The position numbers were made by a program, and so were the translations under genes. Of a stretch of 64,000 bases of DNA, positions 25,698 to 34,424 are shown in pieces; position 1 is the first letter of the stretch, and the number at the start of each line of letters is the position of its first letter. The notes beneath the pieces were generated by a model that saw only the letters and a program-made list of their open reading frames with translations, was not told the DNA's origin and did not search any database. This DNA is from Kiritimatiellales bacterium (GTDB lineage: Bacteria; Verrucomicrobiota; Kiritimatiellia; Kiritimatiellales; Pontiellaceae), in the NCBI GenBank assembly GCA_003246265.1, contig QKAU01000006.1:62001-126000 (forward strand), written 5' to 3'.

Positions 25698-26625
25698 GGT
25701 TGCATCCCAGCGGGGTGATTTCCAAATGGTGGACGGGATAACGCAGGCCCTGCAGTTCCGCATGGCCGATCCCGACCGCGCAGTCGCCAAGTCCCGATCC
25801 GGAGATCTTCGCCCCGAAGATCTCCGGATCCGCCGACAAGGTGCCGACGATCTCTTCCAGCTCGGGCGTGTTGACACCCATGGCATCCATGAGGCCGTGG
25901 TTGCGGTTCAGCACCTCCCCGAAGCCCGGCAGGTCGCGGCGGCGGAGACAGTCGATCGCCGCCTCCGTGCTTCGGTCGATCTCCGCATAGATCCGTTCGA
26001 ATTTCGCGGGGTCGGCGATGCGCGCCAGTTCGACCTTCATGACGACGTCGGGCGTCGGCGTCTTGTAGCCGCAATAGACGGCGGTCAGCGGAAGGGCGAC
26101 GGGAACCGGATCGAACGACGGGGCCGTCGTATAGGCCACGATGCCGCCGAAAACGCTGGCCGCAACGTCCGCGCCCGAACCGCGTCCCTGAACCGTGCGG
26201 ACCGTCTCCAGGCTGTGGGCGAACACCGTCTCGGGTTCAGGCGGCTCGCCCAGCAGCCATTCCAGCAGCGCGGCGTGGACCGCCACCGTAACGGCGGCCG
26301 ACGAGCCGAAGCCGATGGTGGAGGAAAACTCGGAATCGATGTGGAGCGCCATCCCCGAAGGCAGTTCGTCGTGGTGCGCCCGCACGGCTTCGAGCACGAA
26401 GCGGAACGAGGGGTGGTCGACCAGCGCGTTCAGGGGGGTGCGGTAGTCCCCCAGCGCGGAAACGATCCGCAGCGCGTGCCCTTCCATCGGGGCAAGGCGG
26501 ACCGTCATGCGGCGGTTGATCGCACCCACCAGTGCCCGATGCCCATGCAACACGGCATGCTCCCCCAGCAGCATGAGGCTGCCGGGGGCGGAAACCGAGA
26601 TCGTCCTGGAGGGTTCAGTGGACAT
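25690..26625 (-). CDS. GHMP kinase, probable mevalonate kinase
   Basis: This 311-residue GHMP-family kinase has the three family motifs: SAPGSLMLLGEHAVLHG near the N-terminus, STIGFGSSAAVTVA (ATP phosphate loop) and the C-terminal KISGSGLGDCAVG. The layout is closest to mevalonate kinase; the catalytic-aspartate region reads GRGSGADVAASVFGG, which also occurs in phosphomevalonate-type kinases. The usual PGK lysine is a serine here. The neighbouring polyprenyl synthase supports an isoprenoid role. Start at 26625 follows CAGGAT. A sugar kinase is the main alternative. Confidence 0.7.
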   Translation of the reverse strand: MSTEPSRTISVSAPGSLMLLGEHAVLHGHRALVGAINRRMTVRLAPMEGHALRIVSALGDYRTPLNALVDHPSFRFVLEAVRAHHDELPSGMALHIDSEFSSTIGFGSSAAVTVAVHAALLEWLLGEPPEPETVFAHSLETVRTVQGRGSGADVAASVFGGIVAYTTAPSFDPVPVALPLTAVYCGYKTPTPDVVMKVELARIADPAKFERIYAEIDRSTEAAIDCLRRRDLPGFGEVLNRNHGLMDAMGVNTPELEEIVGTLSADPEIFGAKISGSGLGDCAVGIGHAELQGLRYPVHHLEITPLGCNHG

Positions 26626-26855
26626 GGGCAATCCTGCTGGCACGGCGGGATAGTGCGGTTTCCCGCCAGACATTTAAACCCAAAATGCGATGAAGAACGC
26701 GGCTTGCGCGACCGGCAGGTTTTCGATGCGGGCACGGAAACCCGTGGAGACGGACCACGACGGGCTTGATTGCCGCGGAAGCAATCTGCTTTGCTCCCTG
26801 CGCATCGGTACCCGGAAGCATCCCGCCCCGGAAGTCCGTTCGCGAGGGAGGCACC

Positions 26856-27236
26856 ATGAAACACATCATCAATACCGACAAGGCCCCCGCCCCCGTTGGC
26901 CCCTACAACCAGGCGGTCAAGAGCGGGCATCTGCTATTCACCTCGGGCCAAATCCCGCTGGATCCAACCACCGGCGCCCTCGTCGAGGGCGGCATCCGCG
27001 AACAGGCCATCCAGGTGATGGAAAATCTCAAGGCGGTGCTGGAGGCGGCCGGCACGACGCTGGACAACGCCATCAAGACCACGGTCTTCCTGACCGACAT
27101 CAACCACTTTCCGGAACTGAACGCGGTCTATTCCGACTATTTCGTGGAGGCCACCGCCCCGGCGCGCTCCACCATCCAGGTCGCGGCCCTGCCCAAGGGG
27201 GCGCTTGTCGAAATCGAAATGGTGGCAAAGATCTAG
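26856..27236 (+). CDS. ridA: RidA family enamine/imine deaminase
   Basis: RidA hydrolyses reactive enamines and imines such as 2-aminoacrylate made by PLP enzymes. The 126-residue protein carries PVGPYNQAV, FTSGQIPLDP, NLKAVLEAAG and the active-site arginine and glutamate in PARSTIQV...VEIEMVA. The ATG at 26856 follows GGGAGG. Its stop codon is directly followed by the apbE start, so this is the first gene of a five-gene operon. Confidence 0.94.
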   Translation: MKHIINTDKAPAPVGPYNQAVKSGHLLFTSGQIPLDPTTGALVEGGIREQAIQVMENLKAVLEAAGTTLDNAIKTTVFLTDINHFPELNAVYSDYFVEATAPARSTIQVAALPKGALVEIEMVAKI

Positions 27237-28322
27237 ATGACGCGCGCAGCCACCATACGCATGGTGCTTGGCCTGGCATTGGTCGCCCTGCTCGGGGCCG
27301 GCGGCATGCTGCGGCTTCGGCACCTCCGCATCGCCAACCCGGCCACCTTCGGTGAGACGATGGGCACCGGATACAGCATCCGCATCGCCGGCCGCATCGA
27401 TAAGCGCCGGCTCGATGCCCTCGCCGCCGCCATCAACCGGAGGCTCGCCGAACTCGACGCGCAGATGTCGACATGGAATCCGCTCAGCGAGATTTCGCGC
27501 TTCAACGCCTCGGACGAACTCGGCCCCTTCCCGATTTCCGCGGACTTTGGCACCGTGGCGGTGCGCGCCCTCGAGCTGGCCCGCGACACGGGAGGCGCCT
27601 TCGACCCGACCCTGCAGCCGCTGCTCAACCTGTGGGGCTTCGGCAGCGGCGGCCATGGGCGACGCGTTCCCGACGATGCCGAAATCGCCAAGGTGAAGGC
27701 GTTCACCGGCCACGAAAAGGTGTGGATCGAACATGGCACCAATCTCTGGAAAGCCGCGCCCGGCGTACAGCTGGAACTGGCGGCCATGGCCAAGGGCTAC
27801 GGCGTCGATGCCGTCGCCGCGCTGCTGCGCGAGGCCGGCTTCGACAACTGGTTCGTCGAGATCGGGGGCGAAGTGGTCGTACAGGGCCTCAACCCCGACG
27901 GGGAACCCTGGAAGATCGGCATCCAGTATCCGACCACCAACCCCCTCGACGAGCGGCTGCAGGGGGTGCTGCATGTGAAGCAAGGCGCCATCGCCACGTC
28001 GGGCAACTACCGCAACCACATCAAGGTCGGGGAACTGGTCTACTCGCACATCCTCGATCCGCGCACCGGACGCGCCATGCTCTCCGATACGGCAGGCGTC
28101 ACGGTGGTTGCACCCGACTGCGCGACGGCCGACGGCATGGCGACGGCGCTCTCCGTCATGGAATGCGACGAAGCGCTGGCGTGGGCGGAGCGGCATCCCG
28201 GCATCGAGGCGATGTTGCTGGTACGCGGGTCCAGCGGGGAAATCCACGAGCGATTTAGTTCGGGATTCCGGGCGGCCACAGGCTATATTCCGGCACTGGC
28301 AAACAAGGAACGCGATCCATGA
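27237..28322 (+). CDS. apbE: FAD:protein FMN transferase (ApbE)
   Basis: ApbE covalently attaches FMN from FAD to threonines of flavoproteins such as Nqr/Rnf subunits. The 361-residue protein has an N-terminal hydrophobic anchor (residues 9-22), then ETMGTGYSI, FDPTLQPLLNLWGFG, LAAMAKGYGVD, the FVEIGGEVVVQG strand, ATSGNYRNH and the metal region DTAGVTVVAPDCATADGMATAL. It is probably periplasmic and membrane-anchored. It starts directly after the ridA stop and ends overlapping the FHA gene by ATGA. No flavoprotein target is in the window. Confidence 0.93.
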   Translation: MTRAATIRMVLGLALVALLGAGGMLRLRHLRIANPATFGETMGTGYSIRIAGRIDKRRLDALAAAINRRLAELDAQMSTWNPLSEISRFNASDELGPFPISADFGTVAVRALELARDTGGAFDPTLQPLLNLWGFGSGGHGRRVPDDAEIAKVKAFTGHEKVWIEHGTNLWKAAPGVQLELAAMAKGYGVDAVAALLREAGFDNWFVEIGGEVVVQGLNPDGEPWKIGIQYPTTNPLDERLQGVLHVKQGAIATSGNYRNHIKVGELVYSHILDPRTGRAMLSDTAGVTVVAPDCATADGMATALSVMECDEALAWAERHPGIEAMLLVRGSSGEIHERFSSGFRAATGYIPALANKERDP

Positions 28323-28720
28323 GACTGGCCTATCAAACCGACGACGGACTGCATGCCTTCCTGGAGATCGGCGACCGGCCCATCGTGGTGGGCCGCAGCC
28401 CGGAGGCCGACCTCGTGCTGGCCGACGAACGGGTTTCCCGCCTCCATTGCGGCATCCGGCCGGACGGCGGACAGTTCATGGTCAAGGACCTGGGTTCGCG
28501 CAACGGCACCTACGTCAACGCGATGCGCATCGAAACCCCGACGCCGCTTAAGCCGGGCGACCACATTCGCATCGGCTCGACCCTCCTGCTGGTCGAGGAG
28601 AAGCTCGCCAAGGGGGTGGAGACCATTTTGCATGAGATCGAGGAGGAGATGGACCACGGGAAAGGTTACCGCACCATCCTCCACGAGATCGTGGAACCTG
28701 AAGACCAACACAAGGAATAG
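28319..28720 (+). CDS. FHA-domain protein
   Basis: This 133-residue protein is essentially one forkhead-associated domain, which binds phosphothreonine peptides. It shows IVVGRSPEADLVLAD, VSRLHCGI and LGSRNGTYVN with the conserved arginine, serine, histidine and asparagine. After the domain a short acidic tail holds two copies of TILHEI (around residues 102 and 121), perhaps a helical docking segment. No Ser/Thr kinase is in the window. It overlaps apbE by ATGA. Confidence 0.88.
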   Translation: MRLAYQTDDGLHAFLEIGDRPIVVGRSPEADLVLADERVSRLHCGIRPDGGQFMVKDLGSRNGTYVNAMRIETPTPLKPGDHIRIGSTLLLVEEKLAKGVETILHEIEEEMDHGKGYRTILHEIVEPEDQHKE

Positions 28721-28726
28721 GAAACC

Positions 28727-29464
28727 ATGCGTAGCACATGCTGTTTGACGGCGCTCGCCGCCGCCCTCCTGCTGGCGGGCTGCAACAAGGACACCCCATC
28801 GACCGATGCACAGGAAGAACGCGATCCGCTAGTCAGCAGCGGGCAATCCCACATGGAAAAGCAGGAGTGGGACCTGGCCGAGAAGGCGTTCAAGCAGGCC
28901 ATCGAAAACAACCCCAAGATGGCCCGCCCGCACCTTGACCTGGCCATGATCTACCAGCAAAACAAGGTCAACCATATCCACGCCCTCTACCACTACGACC
29001 GCTACCTTGAACTTAGGCCCGGATCCGAAAAGACCGCCTTCATCCAGGAACAGCGGCGCAAGGTCGCCGAAGATCTGGTCCGGCTCCTGATCAGCAGTTC
29101 GCCCACGGTGAAGCAGACCACCGACGAGCTCCAGCGCCTTCGCCAGGAGAACGCTTTGCTGAAGCAGCAGCTGGCGGCCCGGGCGGCAACCCCGGCGCCG
29201 GCAGCCACACCCGCTCCGGCCAAGGCGACAACCGTGACCGAAACGGTGCCGAAGTCCACGGCGGTCAAGCCCTCGTCCTCTTCCGGCACCCACCAGATCT
29301 ACCACGTCGTGGCGGGCGACACCCTGACCAAGATCGCGACCAAGTACTATGGAAGTCCCGAGAAGTGGGATGTCATCTACGAAGCCAACAAGGGTTCCCT
29401 GCGCAGTCCCAGCGACCTGAAGGTGGGCCAGACCCTGGTCATCCCCAACCTCCAGGCCCAATAG
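28727..29464 (+). CDS. Lipoprotein with TPR and LysM domains
   Basis: This 245-residue protein starts with a lipoprotein signal (LAAALLLAGCNK, lipobox LAGC). A TPR pair follows at about residues 40-95 (EWDLAEKAFKQAIENNPKMARP and the next helix pair), then a short coiled coil (TTDELQRLRQENALLKQQL), a low-complexity Pro/Ala linker and a C-terminal LysM domain (YHVVAGDTLTKIATKYYG...VIPN) that should bind peptidoglycan. It is probably an envelope scaffold. It lies six bp after the FHA gene. Confidence 0.85.
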   Translation: MRSTCCLTALAAALLLAGCNKDTPSTDAQEERDPLVSSGQSHMEKQEWDLAEKAFKQAIENNPKMARPHLDLAMIYQQNKVNHIHALYHYDRYLELRPGSEKTAFIQEQRRKVAEDLVRLLISSSPTVKQTTDELQRLRQENALLKQQLAARAATPAPAATPAPAKATTVTETVPKSTAVKPSSSSGTHQIYHVVAGDTLTKIATKYYGSPEKWDVIYEANKGSLRSPSDLKVGQTLVIPNLQAQ

Positions 29465-29466
29465 GC

Positions 29467-29970
29467 ATGCGCAAGCACTCCGGCAACCATGCCCCGGTCC
29501 CCGTGCCCCGCTTGGACATTGCCACGAGCTGGGGCGCGATCTTGGTAGAAACCACCGGCGGGAAGGTGGCGGGATGCCATCTTCCCGCTCTGCCGGGCAG
29601 GCCGGAGCTCCCCTTCTCGATCCTGTCCGCGGGACGCGATCCGGCTTCGCGCCATGTCGTTGCCTCATTGACTGGAGGAAAGTCGCGCGTACCGGAACTC
29701 GTTCTACCTGAAGGCACCGCATTCCAGCAACAGGTGTGGCGTGCGATCGCCGCCATCCCCCGGGGTGAAACCCGCACCTATGCCGAACTCGCCAGCGCCG
29801 TAGGCCGACCCCGCGCGTACCGGGCCGTGGCAAACGCCTGCGGAAGGAATCCGCTTCCGCTGTTCATCCCCTGCCACCGGGTGGTCGGTTCGGGAGGCAA
29901 CCTGGGCGGATTCTCTTCGGGCGTCGCGTGGAAACGCCTCCTGCTGGGACTGGAAGCAGCGCGGGCCTGA
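29467..29970 (+). CDS. ogt: Methylated-DNA--protein-cysteine methyltransferase
   Basis: This DNA-repair protein transfers methyl groups from O6-methylguanine to its own cysteine. The 167-residue product has FQQQVWRAIAAIPRGETRTYAELA, the helix-turn-helix arginine region RPRAYRAVANACGRNP and the active site LFIPCHRVVGSGG. The N-terminal domain is short and weakly conserved, as in Ogt-type proteins. It begins two bases after the LysM gene stop and ends the operon started by ridA. Confidence 0.92.
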   Translation: MRKHSGNHAPVPVPRLDIATSWGAILVETTGGKVAGCHLPALPGRPELPFSILSAGRDPASRHVVASLTGGKSRVPELVLPEGTAFQQQVWRAIAAIPRGETRTYAELASAVGRPRAYRAVANACGRNPLPLFIPCHRVVGSGGNLGGFSSGVAWKRLLLGLEAARA

Positions 29971-29983
29971 AGCCATACGGTGC

Positions 29984-30012
29984 TTGCATCCCATGGGTGG
30001 CTCAGCTAAGTA
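29984..30012 (+). promoter_or_regulatory. Promoter of glgP
   Basis: TTGCAT at 29984-29989, 17 bp spacer, TAAGTA at 30007-30012. The leader would be about 37 bases and contains AAGGA before the ATG at 30056. Confidence 0.55.
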
Positions 30013-30055
30013 AAGGGCGATTTGACACGCCCTTCAACCCAAGGATTACAAGTTT

Positions 30056-32527
30056 ATGAAACATTTTAAAGACAATCTGACCGCCGAGGCCCTCGCCGAA
30101 CGGGCGCTCTTCCACCTCCGGTACGGGCGCGGCAAGGACCTGCGGGCAGCCACCGCCTTCGACAAGATGTCCTGCTTTTCCAACGCGGTGCGCGACATGG
30201 CCGTCGACGGCTTCATCGCCACCCAGAAGACCTACCTCGACGGCGACGTGCGTCGGGTCAACTACCTATCCATGGAATATCTCATCGGCAAGATGCTGGA
30301 AAACAACGTCTATGCCCTCGGGATCGAAAAGATTGCGTCGGAGGCGCTCAAGCCGCTCGAAACCACCGTCGAGGAGATCCTCGGACAGGACGTGGAGGCC
30401 GGACTGGGCAACGGCGGCCTGGGTCGCCTTGCCGCGTGCTACCTCGATTCGCTAGCCACCATGGAGCTACCGGCCTATGGCTACGGCATCCGCTACGAGC
30501 ACGGCATCTTCCGGCAGGAGTTTGAAAACGGATGGCAGCGCGAGCGGCCCGACGAATGGCTGGCGCTGGGATATCCGTGGGAGCTCGTCCGACCCGAATA
30601 CACCCTGCCGGTCTGCGTCTACGGCCGCGTGAAGAAGAACTTCAAGGCGGGCCGCGGCACGGAGGACGTATGGGAGGACTGGCAGATGTTCGAGGCCGTC
30701 CCGTACGACATCCCGATCATCGGCTACGGCGTGAATACCGTGAACATGCTCCGTCTCTGGAAGTCGCAGCCCGCCGAAGGCTTCCGCCTCGACGTCTTCA
30801 ACCAGGGCGACTATGTCCGGGCGGTGGAGGAAAAGAACTGGGCCGAGAACGTCTCCAAGGTGCTCTACCCCTCCGACTATACCTATGCCGGCAAGGAGCT
30901 CCGCCTGATCCAGGAATACTTCCTTGCGTCGTGCTCCGTGCGCGACATCATCCGGCGCTACAAGAAGACCCACCGGAGCTTCGACCGGTTCGCGGACAAG
31001 AACGTCATCCAGCTCAACGACACCCACCCCACGCTGGCCATCGTGGAATTGATGCGCGTCCTGCACGACGAAGAGCGCCTCCCTTGGGACAAGGCCTGGG
31101 AGATCACGACCCGGTCCTTCTGCTACACCAACCACACGCTGCTGGCCGAAGCGCTGGAGAAGTGGACGGTCGACCTGATGGTCCGCGTTCTGCCGCGCCA
31201 TATGCAGATCATCTACGAGATCAACCACCGCTTCCTCCAGCAGGTCGAAATCTCGCATCCCGGCATGGGCGAGATCCTGCGCAAGGTATCGCTGATCGAA
31301 GAGGACGGCCACAAGCAGGTTCGCATGGCCAACCTGTGCGTGGTCGGCAGCCGCAAGGTCAACGGGGTCTCGGCGCTGCATTCCGAACTGCTGCGCACCA
31401 AGACCATGCCGGAATTCGACGCCGTCTATCCCGGCAAGTTCATCAACGTGACCAACGGCATCACCCATCGACGCTGGCTGATCAAGGCCAATCCCCAGCT
31501 GGCTGGCCTGGTGAGCGAAAAGATCGGCGCGGAGTGGAAGCGGAATCTGGCGCTGATTGGGGAATTCGAGCAGTACGCCGGCAACAAGGCGGTGCAGAAG
31601 CGCTTCATGGAGATCAAGCGCGCCAACAAGCAGGCGCTGTGCGAAACCATCCAGCACCTGACGGGACACCGGGTCAGTCCCGATTCGCTCTTCGATGTGC
31701 AGATCAAGCGCCTGCACATGTACAAGCGCCAACTGCTCAAGGCGATGCACATCATCCACCTCTACCACCGCATCAAGGAAAACCCGAAGGCCAAGATCCA
31801 GCCCCGCACGTTCATCTTCGCCGCCAAGGCGGCGCCCGCCTACCACATCGCCAAGCTGGTCATCAAGCTGATCAACACGATGGCGGAGAAGATCAACAAC
31901 GACGTCGACGTCGCCGGCCGCCTGAAGGTGGTCTTTCTGCCCGACTACAACGTCTCGCTGGCCGAAAAGATCATCCCCGCGGCGGACATCTCCGAGCAGA
32001 TATCGACTGCGGGCCTGGAAGCCTCGGGAACGGGCAACATGAAGCTTTCGCTCAACGGGGCCCTTACGGTCGGCACCTGGGACGGCGCCAACATCGAGAT
32101 CGCCGAGAACGTGGGGCTGGAGAACATCTTCATCTTCGGCCACCGCACCGAAGAGCTGGCCGAGCTGCGGCGCAAGGGCTACAATCCCTGGTCCTACCTC
32201 GAGAAGTCGAAGACGTTGAAGCAGGTGCTTGAAACGATTCGCGACAACACCTTCGACCCCAGCCAGCCCGACCTCTTCAAGGATATCTACAACGACCTCA
32301 CCGAACACGGCGACTACTACTTCTACCTCGCCGATTTCGAACAGTATATCCAATGCAACGAGGAGGTGGATGCCCTCTACGCCAAAAGTTCCAAATGGGC
32401 GGAGATGGCGATCCTCAACGTGGCGCGCATGGGCTGGTTTTCGTCGGACCGCTCGATCCAGGACTATTGCGACCAGATCTGGCAGTTGGAACGCACGCCG
32501 GTCGACATGGCCGAGGAGATCGTCTAG
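30056..32527 (+). CDS. glgP: Glycogen/maltodextrin phosphorylase
   Basis: GlgP releases glucose 1-phosphate from alpha-1,4-glucans. The 823-residue protein has the GT35 signatures: YLSMEYLIGKML, GLGNGGLGRLAACYLDS, the NDTHPTLAIVELMR motif, and the PLP-binding region EASGTGNMKLSLNGALTVGTWDGANIEI with the Schiff-base lysine. Full length for the family. Its stop codon overlaps the convergent mnmA stop within a single CTAG palindrome (32524-32527), so the two transcripts meet with no intergenic space. Confidence 0.97.
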   Translation: MKHFKDNLTAEALAERALFHLRYGRGKDLRAATAFDKMSCFSNAVRDMAVDGFIATQKTYLDGDVRRVNYLSMEYLIGKMLENNVYALGIEKIASEALKPLETTVEEILGQDVEAGLGNGGLGRLAACYLDSLATMELPAYGYGIRYEHGIFRQEFENGWQRERPDEWLALGYPWELVRPEYTLPVCVYGRVKKNFKAGRGTEDVWEDWQMFEAVPYDIPIIGYGVNTVNMLRLWKSQPAEGFRLDVFNQGDYVRAVEEKNWAENVSKVLYPSDYTYAGKELRLIQEYFLASCSVRDIIRRYKKTHRSFDRFADKNVIQLNDTHPTLAIVELMRVLHDEERLPWDKAWEITTRSFCYTNHTLLAEALEKWTVDLMVRVLPRHMQIIYEINHRFLQQVEISHPGMGEILRKVSLIEEDGHKQVRMANLCVVGSRKVNGVSALHSELLRTKTMPEFDAVYPGKFINVTNGITHRRWLIKANPQLAGLVSEKIGAEWKRNLALIGEFEQYAGNKAVQKRFMEIKRANKQALCETIQHLTGHRVSPDSLFDVQIKRLHMYKRQLLKAMHIIHLYHRIKENPKAKIQPRTFIFAAKAAPAYHIAKLVIKLINTMAEKINNDVDVAGRLKVVFLPDYNVSLAEKIIPAADISEQISTAGLEASGTGNMKLSLNGALTVGTWDGANIEIAENVGLENIFIFGHRTEELAELRRKGYNPWSYLEKSKTLKQVLETIRDNTFDPSQPDLFKDIYNDLTEHGDYYFYLADFEQYIQCNEEVDALYAKSSKWAEMAILNVARMGWFSSDRSIQDYCDQIWQLERTPVDMAEEIV

Positions 32528-33594
32528 ATCCAGCCGCCGCCGAGCACTTCGCCGTCCTTGTAGAAGACGGCGGCCTGGCCCGGAGCCAGGGCGAACTGGG
32601 GTTCGTCGAACACGACACGGACCCTGCCGTCCTGCAGCAGACGCACCGTGGCGGCGGCGGCGGGGCTCCGGTAGCGCGGGCGGACCCTGCACCGCAGCGC
32701 GTCCGCGGGCGGCGACCCGGAAATCCAGTGTACCTCGTCCAGCTCGCATTCGGTGCGCATGACACCGGGCCGGGGGGCGACCTCGACCACGTTGTTCTCC
32801 CGGTCCAGGCGGCTCACGTACATCCGCTCGCCGAGCGCGATGCCCAGCCCCCCCCGCTGCCCAACGGTAAAGTGGTGCAGGCCTTCGTGGTGGCCCACCA
32901 CGTTGCCCTCCGGATCGCGGATCTCGCCGCGACGGGCCACTTCCGGCGCACGCTGCTCCACAAAATCCGGCAGCCGCCCCTCCTCGACGAAGCAGAGATC
33001 CTGGCTCTCCCCCCGCGGAACGACCGGAAGGCCGCGCTCGCGCGAGTACGCCTTGACCTCTTCCTTCACCAGGCCGGCAAGCGGAAAAAGCAGAAAGCCG
33101 AGCTGGCGCTGGTCGAGGCGGTGGAGGAAGTAGGACTGGTCCTTGCCCTCGTCGGCCGCGGCCAGCAGATGGTATCGACCATCCTCCCGCCGCTCCACCC
33201 GCGCATAGTGCCCCGTCGCCAGGTGGCTGCAGCCGAGCTGGACGGCGCGCTCCATGAGAAACCCGAACTTGACGAAAGCATTGCAGGCGATGCAGGGCGA
33301 AGGGGTGCGCCCCCCCGCATAGGCTTCGACGAAAGGATCGACGATCCGCTCGGTGAAGATCTCCTGGGCATTGACCACGTAGTGGCGGATCCCGAGGTGG
33401 GTGCACACCCGGCGGGCACGCTCCACATCCTCGAGCGAGCAGCAGCGCGAGCCCTCCCTCCACATGTGGGCGGTGAGCCCGATCACCTCATACCCCTGGT
33501 CGCACAGCAGGGCGGCGGCGGCCGAACTGTCGGTACCCCCGCTCATGCCGATCGCCACGCGTTCCCTCTGCCGGGCCTGTCCTTTGCTGGTCAT
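32524..33594 (-). CDS. mnmA: tRNA-specific 2-thiouridylase MnmA
   Basis: MnmA places sulfur on U34 of Lys, Glu and Gln tRNAs. The 356-residue protein has the PP-loop AIGMSGGTDSS (threonine where valine is usual), the catalytic pair of cysteines in SPCIACNAFVKFG and ESQDLCFVEEG, the tRNA-contact regions ATGHYARVE and KDQSYFL, and the C-terminal beta barrel with FTVGQRGGLGIA. The ATG at 33594 is chosen over one seven codons upstream because the protein then starts normally. Sulfur could come from the SUF or another cysteine desulfurase. Confidence 0.95.
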   Translation of the reverse strand: MTSKGQARQRERVAIGMSGGTDSSAAAALLCDQGYEVIGLTAHMWREGSRCCSLEDVERARRVCTHLGIRHYVVNAQEIFTERIVDPFVEAYAGGRTPSPCIACNAFVKFGFLMERAVQLGCSHLATGHYARVERREDGRYHLLAAADEGKDQSYFLHRLDQRQLGFLLFPLAGLVKEEVKAYSRERGLPVVPRGESQDLCFVEEGRLPDFVEQRAPEVARRGEIRDPEGNVVGHHEGLHHFTVGQRGGLGIALGERMYVSRLDRENNVVEVAPRPGVMRTECELDEVHWISGSPPADALRCRVRPRYRSPAAAATVRLLQDGRVRVVFDEPQFALAPGQAAVFYKDGEVLGGGWI

Positions 33595-33638
33595 GCGCGG
33601 GAAGATAGGCGGCAATGGCGGAACTTGGCAAGAACAGC

Positions 33639-33893
33639 CTATCCGCGGCGTGGCGGATGGCGGGGGTCAAAGGGCTTGGAATCCTTGGGGATGAAGCTCT
33701 TGTGCTGCGGGTGGCTGCAGAGGGTCACGCTGGCGTAAACGGCGGCGTGGCGGCAGTGGCGATGGTTTTCGCACATGCAGACGGAATAGTGGGGCAGGTA
33801 GTCCAGCGCCGTGCAGTCGGTAAAATCCGACTTCCATATGCTGGGGGGCTCCTCCTCCTGCCGTCTAGCCTTTTTCCTGAATAGAGACCACAT
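33639..33893 (-). CDS. Small Cys/His-rich hypothetical protein (84 aa)
   Basis: I do not recognise it. The ATG at 33893 has GGAAG eight bases upstream; an ATG 38 codons earlier is less likely. The protein begins MWSLFRKKARRQEEEPP and has a central cluster CMCENHRHCRHAAVYASVTLC, five Cys/His-rich positions that could bind a metal, followed by a Pro/Lys-rich tail. It sits 44 bp upstream of mnmA's start on the same strand and could be its operon leader gene. Existence is moderately supported by position and ribosome site. Confidence 0.5.
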   Translation of the reverse strand: MWSLFRKKARRQEEEPPSIWKSDFTDCTALDYLPHYSVCMCENHRHCRHAAVYASVTLCSHPQHKSFIPKDSKPFDPRHPPRRG

Positions 33894-34060
33894 CGTTGCG
33901 ACTTCCGACCCGTTTCCGTCGATTTCTTGAAAAGGGTATTCTGCATTGGACCGCCAGGGGGTAAAGGAAATCGGCGGCGTTTTTTTAGTATTTTTTACTA
34001 GACCCACTCCCCGGCCTGCCCTACTTTGCGATTACTTTAACAAATGGTGAGGTACATTAC

Positions 34061-34243
34061 ATGGCAACAAACCCTATCGGAAAAAACACAAAAACCATTG
34101 GCATCAACATGTCCAAGCAAATGGCGGAAGAACTTGAGAACCGGGCGAATTCCATGCACCTGTCCACAAGCAAGTACTGCAAGGTCATCCTGACCGAGTG
34201 GCTCAAGTCCGGCAAGAAGCTGACGCTTCAGGAAAAGAAGTAG
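34061..34243 (+). CDS. Small ribbon-helix-helix-like protein (60 aa)
   Basis: This 60-residue protein reads TKTIGINMSKQMAEELENRA followed by STSKYCKVILTEWLKSGK, the strand-helix-helix pattern of Arc/MetJ/CopG-type DNA-binding proteins; the strand would be KTIGINM. A GGTGAGG site lies eight bases before the ATG, and a terminator follows at 34269, so it is a free-standing gene. No toxin partner or adjacent target gene is evident, which makes an orphan regulator more likely than an antitoxin. Confidence 0.7.
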   Translation: MATNPIGKNTKTIGINMSKQMAEELENRANSMHLSTSKYCKVILTEWLKSGKKLTLQEKK

Positions 34244-34268
34244 GAACGTCGCAACGATTTCTTCTCCG

Positions 34269-34293
34269 GGGGACCCTTCGCGGGTTCCCTTTT
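34269..34293 (+). terminator. Terminator after the RHH gene
   Basis: An eight-pair stem GGGGACCC / GGGTTCCC (one G-T pair) with loop TTCGC is followed by TTTT. It lies 25 bp after the stop at 34243. Confidence 0.75.
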
Positions 34294-34355
34294 CCTTTGC
34301 CGGCCAGGGCCCCTTGGACCGTTCGGCGGAGTGCGCGAAATTAGCAAGATGACCT

Positions 34356-34384
34356 TTGACAACCTGGCCCAAAATCGCTAGGTT
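34356..34384 (+). promoter_or_regulatory. Promoter of the small basic protein gene
   Basis: A perfect TTGACA at 34356-34361, 17 bp spacer and TAGGTT at 34379-34384. It is the best -35 match in the window, in keeping with a highly expressed small gene. Confidence 0.7.
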
Positions 34385-34424
34385 GCGCCTTCATTTTTCA
34401 GGAAACAACCGACGGAGAACCACC

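Noticed and set aside
30022-30027. Perfect TTGACA upstream of glgP
   Set aside because: A -10 at 17 bp would overlap the ribosome site and leave almost no leader, and ATTACA is a poor match. The TTGCAT-17-TAAGTA pair just upstream fits better.
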